Part shown: positions 59,934 to 64,000 of the stretch, one piece after another | Layout: each line of letters starts with the position of its first letter | How positions within the stretch are numbered: the first letter of the stretch is position 1 | Assembly (NCBI GenBank): GCA_022842595.1 | Contig: JALHPF010000021.1 | Coordinates: 40,935 to 104,934, forward strand | DNA: 64,000 nucleotides | Direction of reading: 5' to 3' | Source of the DNA: Rubrivivax sp. | GTDB taxonomy: Bacteria > Pseudomonadota > Gammaproteobacteria > Burkholderiales > Burkholderiaceae_C | The notes under the pieces: generated by a model | The model's database searches: none | Seen by the model: the letters and a program-made list of their open reading frames with translations, nothing else | What the model was told of the DNA's origin: nothing | Position numbers and translations under genes: made by a program

Positions 59934-62612
59934 TCAGTGCAGCGCCGCTGGCGGCCTGGCGCGCAGCAGTTCGCCGGCCTGCAGCATGCTCAGCGGTAGG
60001 CCCAGGTGATAGCCCTGGCCGAGTTCGCAGCCCATGGCGCGCAGCTGCTCCATCTGCTCGGCCGATTCGATGCCCTCGGCCACCACCGATTTGCGCAGCG
60101 CCGCACCCAGCTGGATGATCGCCCGCACCACCGCTGTCTCGTCGCTGCCCGGGCGCAGTGCGCCGATGAAGCTGCGGTCGATCTTCAGGCTGTCGATGGG
60201 CAGCTTGGACAGGTGGCTGAGCGATGAGTAGCCGGTGCCGAAGTCGTCGACAGCCAGGCGCACGCCCAGGCGCTTGAGTGCGGCCAGGGTGTCCATGGCG
60301 CCGCCGATCTGCGACATCAGGATGCCTTCGGTGAGCTCCAGCGTCAGGTGTTCCGGGCGCAGCCCGGCTTCGATGATGGCGCGGCTGACGCGGGCCACGA
60401 ACGCAGCCTGCGCCAGGTCGCCGGCCGAGACGTTGACGCTCACCGTCAATTCGGCCAGATCGGGCGCGCTCTGCTGCCACAGACGCAGCTGCTGACAGGC
60501 GCAGTTCAGGACGAAGTCCGACAGCGGCAGCATCAGCCCGCTTTCTTCGGCCATCGCCAGAAAGGCCGCCGGCTCCAGTTCGCCCTGGCGCGGATGGTTC
60601 CAGCGCACCAGGGCTTCGAAACCGGCCAGCCTGCCGCCGGCCAGTTCGAACAGCGGCTGGTAGACGACCGCCAGCTCGCCGGCACTGATGGCATGGCGCA
60701 GCTCGCCTTCCAGCCGCAGTCGGTCGGACACGGCGGTGTGCAGGCTGGCGTCGAACAGCGCCCAGCCGGCGCGGCCGCTGCCCTTGGCCTTGTACATGGC
60801 GGTGTCGGCGTCGCGCAGCACCTCTTCGGCGCTGGCGTAGTTGAAGGCGCTGAAGGTGATGCCGATGCTGGCCGTGCACACCACCTCGGCATTGCCCAGC
60901 AGGAACGGGCGCTGCAGCGCGCTCTTCAGCCGTTCGGCCACGGCGATGGTGTCGTGTTCCTGGCCACTGCCTTCGGCCAGGATCGCGAACTCGTCACCAC
61001 CCAGCCGCGCCACGATGTCGCGCGGCCGCAGGTTTTCCTGGATGCGCCGCGCCATCTGGCCCAGCAGTGCGTCGCCGGTGTTGTGGCCCAGGCTGTCGTT
61101 GACGAGCTTGAAGCGGTCGAAGTCGAGGAACATGACAGCGAAGTGCTGGCTCGGGTCGGCCTGGTGGCGGGCCACGGCGCCGGCCAGGATTTCCATGAAA
61201 CGGCGGCGGTTGGGCAGCCCGGTGAGGCTGTCGTGGTAGGCCAGGTGCTGCAGGCCGGCTTCGGCCAGGCGGCGCGCGGTCACGTCCTGAGCCTGCAGGA
61301 TCAGGCTGGGCTGGTCGGCTTCGGGTTCGGTGAAGAAGTTGCAGTGCAGCGCCGCCCAGACGATCTGGCCGTCCCGGGCGCGGCAGCGAACTTCGGTGGC
61401 GAAAGCCTCGAAGTCCTGCGCCGCGCCGCGCAGGCTGCCGTGGCGGGCGTCGGCCCGGCGCTCGCTGCGCAAGCCCAGGTGGTGTTCGAAGCTGGTGCGG
61501 TCCTCGTCGACCAGGAACTGCTGCAGCAGCTGACCATGCAGCTCTTCCTGGCGCATCAACAGCAAGGCCGCCAGCGCCGGGTTGGCTTGCAGGATGCGGC
61601 CATCGAAATCCAGCAGGGCCATGCCGATGCCGGCGTGGGTGAAGGCGGCGTGGAAGCGGTGTTCGCTGGCCTCGAGCTCGCGCAGGTGGCGGGCTGCCGC
61701 GTCGGCAGCACCGGCGGCGAGTTCGGCCTCGCGTTCGGCGGCGCCGGCATGGGCCTCGCGCGCGGACTCGTTGGCTTCCTGCTGGCGAAAGTAGAAGTGC
61801 AGGGTGACGAGCAGCATGGCCAGCAGCGGAACCATCACCATCAGCACGCCCACGCCATGTTCGCGCCAGGTGATGAACAGCAGCGCCGCCACGCTGGCAC
61901 TGCCGGCATAGGCAATGCCCACCCAGCGGAACACGGTGAACAGCGGCGCCCACTGGAAGAAGGCCTCGTCGCGCTTCAGTCGCTGGGCGCCGCTGACGAG
62001 CATGACGTTGACGACGAAGAACAGCGCCGCGAAAGCCATCGCTGCGGCCATGACAGTGGCCGCGCCGTCGAAGCCCCGCGCCTGCAGCGCTGCCAGAGCC
62101 CGCTGCAGCAAGGTGCCCACGCTGAACACCGAAAGCGTGGCGATCGCCGGGCTGGCGATGCGGCTGGTCCAGCGCTTGGATGTGCGTGCGGACCCGACGA
62201 AGGCTTCGGTGGCTGCAGCCACGGCCGCCGCAGCCGGGCCCAGCACCAGCAGCAGCACGAAGATGAAGATCTCGCTGGCAACGAACGACTGCTTGGACCC
62301 CGGCACGCGTACCGGGAACAGGCCCGCGGCCGTGGCCAGCCCCGTGCCCAGCACGATCTGCAGCCAGCCCAGCCAACCGATCGTGCCCAGCCTGGCCAGG
62401 CAAAACAGCAGCAGCCCGCCGCCGGCCAGCACCACCGCCCACCAGAAGCTGGTGGCTGCGCGGTTGTAGTCCGGCATCAGGGCAGCATGCAGCCGCTGCC
62501 ACCAGGGTGGGCGCGAAGGCAGCATGGACGGGTTCGGTGAAGTGCTCGACACGGGTGGCTGATTGTGGTGCGGCAGGTGCACAGCAGCCCGCCTTCCTGC
62601 GACGCCACGCAT
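59934..62612 (-). CDS. Membrane PAS-GGDEF-EAL protein (cyclic-di-GMP signalling)
   Basis: This protein of up to 892 residues has about eight hydrophobic segments (about 50-270, MASE-like), a coiled coil, a PAS domain (EHRFHAAFTHAGIGMALLD) with ILQAQDVTARRLAEAGL, a GGDEF domain with intact RLGGDEFAIL, and an EAL domain with FEALVRW, DDFGTGYSSL, KIDRSFI and VAEGIE. It may both make and degrade cyclic di-GMP. The start is uncertain: ATG 62525 and GTG 62552 are also possible, all before the first membrane helix. Confidence 0.88.
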   Translation of the reverse strand: MRGVAGRRAAVHLPHHNQPPVSSTSPNPSMLPSRPPWWQRLHAALMPDYNRAATSFWWAVVLAGGGLLLFCLARLGTIGWLGWLQIVLGTGLATAAGLFPVRVPGSKQSFVASEIFIFVLLLVLGPAAAAVAAATEAFVGSARTSKRWTSRIASPAIATLSVFSVGTLLQRALAALQARGFDGAATVMAAAMAFAALFFVVNVMLVSGAQRLKRDEAFFQWAPLFTVFRWVGIAYAGSASVAALLFITWREHGVGVLMVMVPLLAMLLVTLHFYFRQQEANESAREAHAGAAEREAELAAGAADAAARHLRELEASEHRFHAAFTHAGIGMALLDFDGRILQANPALAALLLMRQEELHGQLLQQFLVDEDRTSFEHHLGLRSERRADARHGSLRGAAQDFEAFATEVRCRARDGQIVWAALHCNFFTEPEADQPSLILQAQDVTARRLAEAGLQHLAYHDSLTGLPNRRRFMEILAGAVARHQADPSQHFAVMFLDFDRFKLVNDSLGHNTGDALLGQMARRIQENLRPRDIVARLGGDEFAILAEGSGQEHDTIAVAERLKSALQRPFLLGNAEVVCTASIGITFSAFNYASAEEVLRDADTAMYKAKGSGRAGWALFDASLHTAVSDRLRLEGELRHAISAGELAVVYQPLFELAGGRLAGFEALVRWNHPRQGELEPAAFLAMAEESGLMLPLSDFVLNCACQQLRLWQQSAPDLAELTVSVNVSAGDLAQAAFVARVSRAIIEAGLRPEHLTLELTEGILMSQIGGAMDTLAALKRLGVRLAVDDFGTGYSSLSHLSKLPIDSLKIDRSFIGALRPGSDETAVVRAIIQLGAALRKSVVAEGIESAEQMEQLRAMGCELGQGYHLGLPLSMLQAGELLRARPPAALH

Positions 62613-62668
62613 TGTTCAACCGTTTTGCGCTGCACTTCCTCACGCGCTGAACACGGCTGCGGGTGACC

Positions 62669-63715
62669 TCAGACGAAGCGTCGTGTCAGCGGCAGTCGGG
62701 CCAGCAGGGCCGTCACCACGGTCGAACCCACCAGCAGGGCCGCGGTGACGGCGGGAATCACGAGCCACTGCGGACCGTCCAGCAGCTTCGGCCAGAGGCC
62801 TTGTGCACTTTCGAGCAGCAGCGGATGCACCAGGTAGATCCCGAGCGTCAGCGGACCCAGCTTCTGGAGCCATCGGGCGCGCACAGGGGGCAGGGACCGG
62901 AAGAAGACCGCCGCGGCCACCGACATGGGAATGACCGTCAGGCTGAGATAGCCGTAGAAGTACTGGCCCGCCGCGGCTTGGTGGCTGACCGTCAGGGCGT
63001 GGCAGCCCCAGGCAGTGGCCACGACGCTGGCCCCGACCACGGCGGCCAGCTTCCACCGGTGCGCTTCGGCCGCGCTGATGGCAATGAGGTGGCCGGCCAG
63101 GAAGTAGGGCAGATACGACAGAAAGCCGTGGGTAAACAGTCCGGCCGGTGCGCCGCTGCTGGCTGCATGCACGGCGGCGATGGCCGCGAGCACGAAGCCG
63201 GCGCCGGTGGTGAACTTGAGCACCGTGAGCGACGCCGCGGCCGCCATGGCGCGCAGCGCCGGGACGAAGGCATACAGCAGCACGATCATGTAGAGGAACC
63301 ACAGGTGGTAGTGCGGCGCCCCGCGCGCCATGCCTTCGAGGGCGTGGCCCAGTCTGGCATCCCAGGTCAGGGCCAGGGCGCGCTGGTTCCACAGTGTGTA
63401 GACCCCCGTCCAGAAGACCAGCGGCAGCAGCACGCGCTGAAGCCGCTTGCGGACGAATACCCTGGGCGGCTCAGCCTGCTTGTCGGGGTGAAGCAGCAGC
63501 GCGCCGCTGACCATGACGAGTACGGGCACGCACCAGCGAACGGCCGAGTCGGCGACGTTGGCGACCCACCAGTCGCCGGAACCCACGGGCGTGCCCGTCA
63601 CGCCGTAGGCCGACACATGAAGCATCACCACCGCGAAGATGGCAGCCACGCGGGCCAGGTCCATCCATGGCTCCGGGTGATGTCCTGGATCGATCGGCGG
63701 GCGAGGTTCGGTCAA
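62669..63715 (-). CDS. Acyltransferase family 3 membrane protein
   Basis: This 348-residue protein has about ten transmembrane helices. The family features are MDLARVAAIFAVVMLHVSAY near the start, YHLWFLYMIVLLYAFVPALR and GPLTLGIYLVHPLLLE near the end, as in WecH/OafA-type O-acetyltransferases that modify surface polysaccharides or lipids. The substrate is unknown. It follows the GGDEF-EAL gene's start by 57 bp on the same strand and is probably transcribed first. Confidence 0.87.
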   Translation of the reverse strand: MTEPRPPIDPGHHPEPWMDLARVAAIFAVVMLHVSAYGVTGTPVGSGDWWVANVADSAVRWCVPVLVMVSGALLLHPDKQAEPPRVFVRKRLQRVLLPLVFWTGVYTLWNQRALALTWDARLGHALEGMARGAPHYHLWFLYMIVLLYAFVPALRAMAAAASLTVLKFTTGAGFVLAAIAAVHAASSGAPAGLFTHGFLSYLPYFLAGHLIAISAAEAHRWKLAAVVGASVVATAWGCHALTVSHQAAAGQYFYGYLSLTVIPMSVAAAVFFRSLPPVRARWLQKLGPLTLGIYLVHPLLLESAQGLWPKLLDGPQWLVIPAVTAALLVGSTVVTALLARLPLTRRFV

Positions 63716-64000
63716 GATAGGCCTGGGCCAGGGTGCGGTCGCTCAGTATCCCGCTGAACGATCCCGGTCCTGACGCCGCCCGGTGCATCTGCGTGGCCAG
63801 CAGGGGGTCCGTACGCTGGTTCGGATGGCGGTTTGCGGCAGGTTGCGGACGTTCCGGTCGGACCCCTTCGGCTGTCGAAGTGGGTCCCTTGGGCTGGGCG
63901 AGCCGGGTGGCCCCCTCCGCTCATGTCCCCCGCCCACGGCCCGCCAGGTGCCTGAGGCACCTGACGGTCCGTGGGCTCCTCCTTTACTTCGCTGCGGGGG
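63716..64000. other. Non-coding or unresolved right-end stretch
   Basis: These 285 bp have short open frames on the minus strand, but none has a recognisable start, ribosome site or family pattern. A strong hairpin lies at 63933-63975. It may be the 3' end of a gene or RNA beyond the window, or a dispersed repeat. Confidence 0.4.
63933..63975. repeat. Large hairpin (inverted repeat)
   Basis: CCCACGG, CCG and CAGGTGCC pair with GGCACCTG, CGG and CCGTGGG around a TGA loop, giving 18 base pairs interrupted by two single mismatches. On the plus strand it is followed by CTCCTCCTTT, a weak terminator-like tail. Confidence 0.65.

Noticed and set aside
59934..63757. Plus-strand ORFs antisense to the GGDEF-EAL and acyltransferase genes
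   Set aside because: The translations are His/Arg/Gln-rich with no domain pattern, while the minus strand has full families.

Overview
The window is high-GC chromosomal DNA (roughly 65-70% by eye) from the replication-origin region of a beta-proteobacterium. The order gyrB(partial)-dnaN-dnaA / rpmH-rnpA-yidD-yidC-mnmE, and protein types such as OxyR with Cys199/Cys208, type-A PutA with a divergent Lrp regulator and a PEP-CTERM protein, point to Burkholderiales, perhaps the Rubrivivax/Leptothrix/Ideonella side. That lineage call is inference from gene order and protein style, not a database match.

Layout. 1-8.7 kb: replication-initiation genes and oriC on the minus strand, then the ribosome / RNase P / membrane-insertion operon on the plus strand, an SSS-type symporter and mnmE. 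8.7-13.3 kb: a glycosyltransferase with a coiled-coil tail, a methyltransferase, a MOSC protein, rlmJ and a CAAX-like membrane protease. 13.3-17.9 kb: a two-component system flanked by two paralogous secreted, probably beta-barrel proteins, plus a secreted NTF2-like protein. A six-fold, 11-bp phased repeat lies between the kinase and that protein. 17.9-22.4 kb: queuosine genes tgt and queA, divergent from recG. 22.4-26.7 kb: a PEP-CTERM protein and a large secreted subtilase. 26.7-31.3 kb: oxyR, dps, a lipoprotein and prfC. 31.3-37.8 kb: an accessory island with decayed antitoxin and ORF6N genes, a small putative immunity gene and a 1644-residue RHS lipoprotein with a variable C-terminal toxin-like tip. 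37.8-45.4 kb: psuG, ubiA, proC, a glutamate dehydrogenase gene, a DUF4397 lipoprotein, a thioredoxin-TPR protein and an unknown protein.

45.4-49.9 kb holds the most notable system: an integron integrase gene directly preceded by a near-consensus LexA box and overlapping a dnaE2 (imuC) error-prone polymerase gene. The two appear to form one SOS-controlled operon, with no integron cassettes, attC sites, imuA or imuB visible. 49.9-56.2 kb is a run of small plus-strand genes (cold-shock fragment, NTF2-like, phosphatase, GNAT, membrane protein, two hydrolases, yaaA, racemase). 56.3-64 kb holds putA with a divergent Lrp regulator, a GGDEF-EAL membrane protein, an acyltransferase and a terminal hairpin-rich stretch.

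No rRNA, tRNA or CRISPR array was recognised. Many very long antisense ORFs exist, but they are high-GC shadows of the genes listed.
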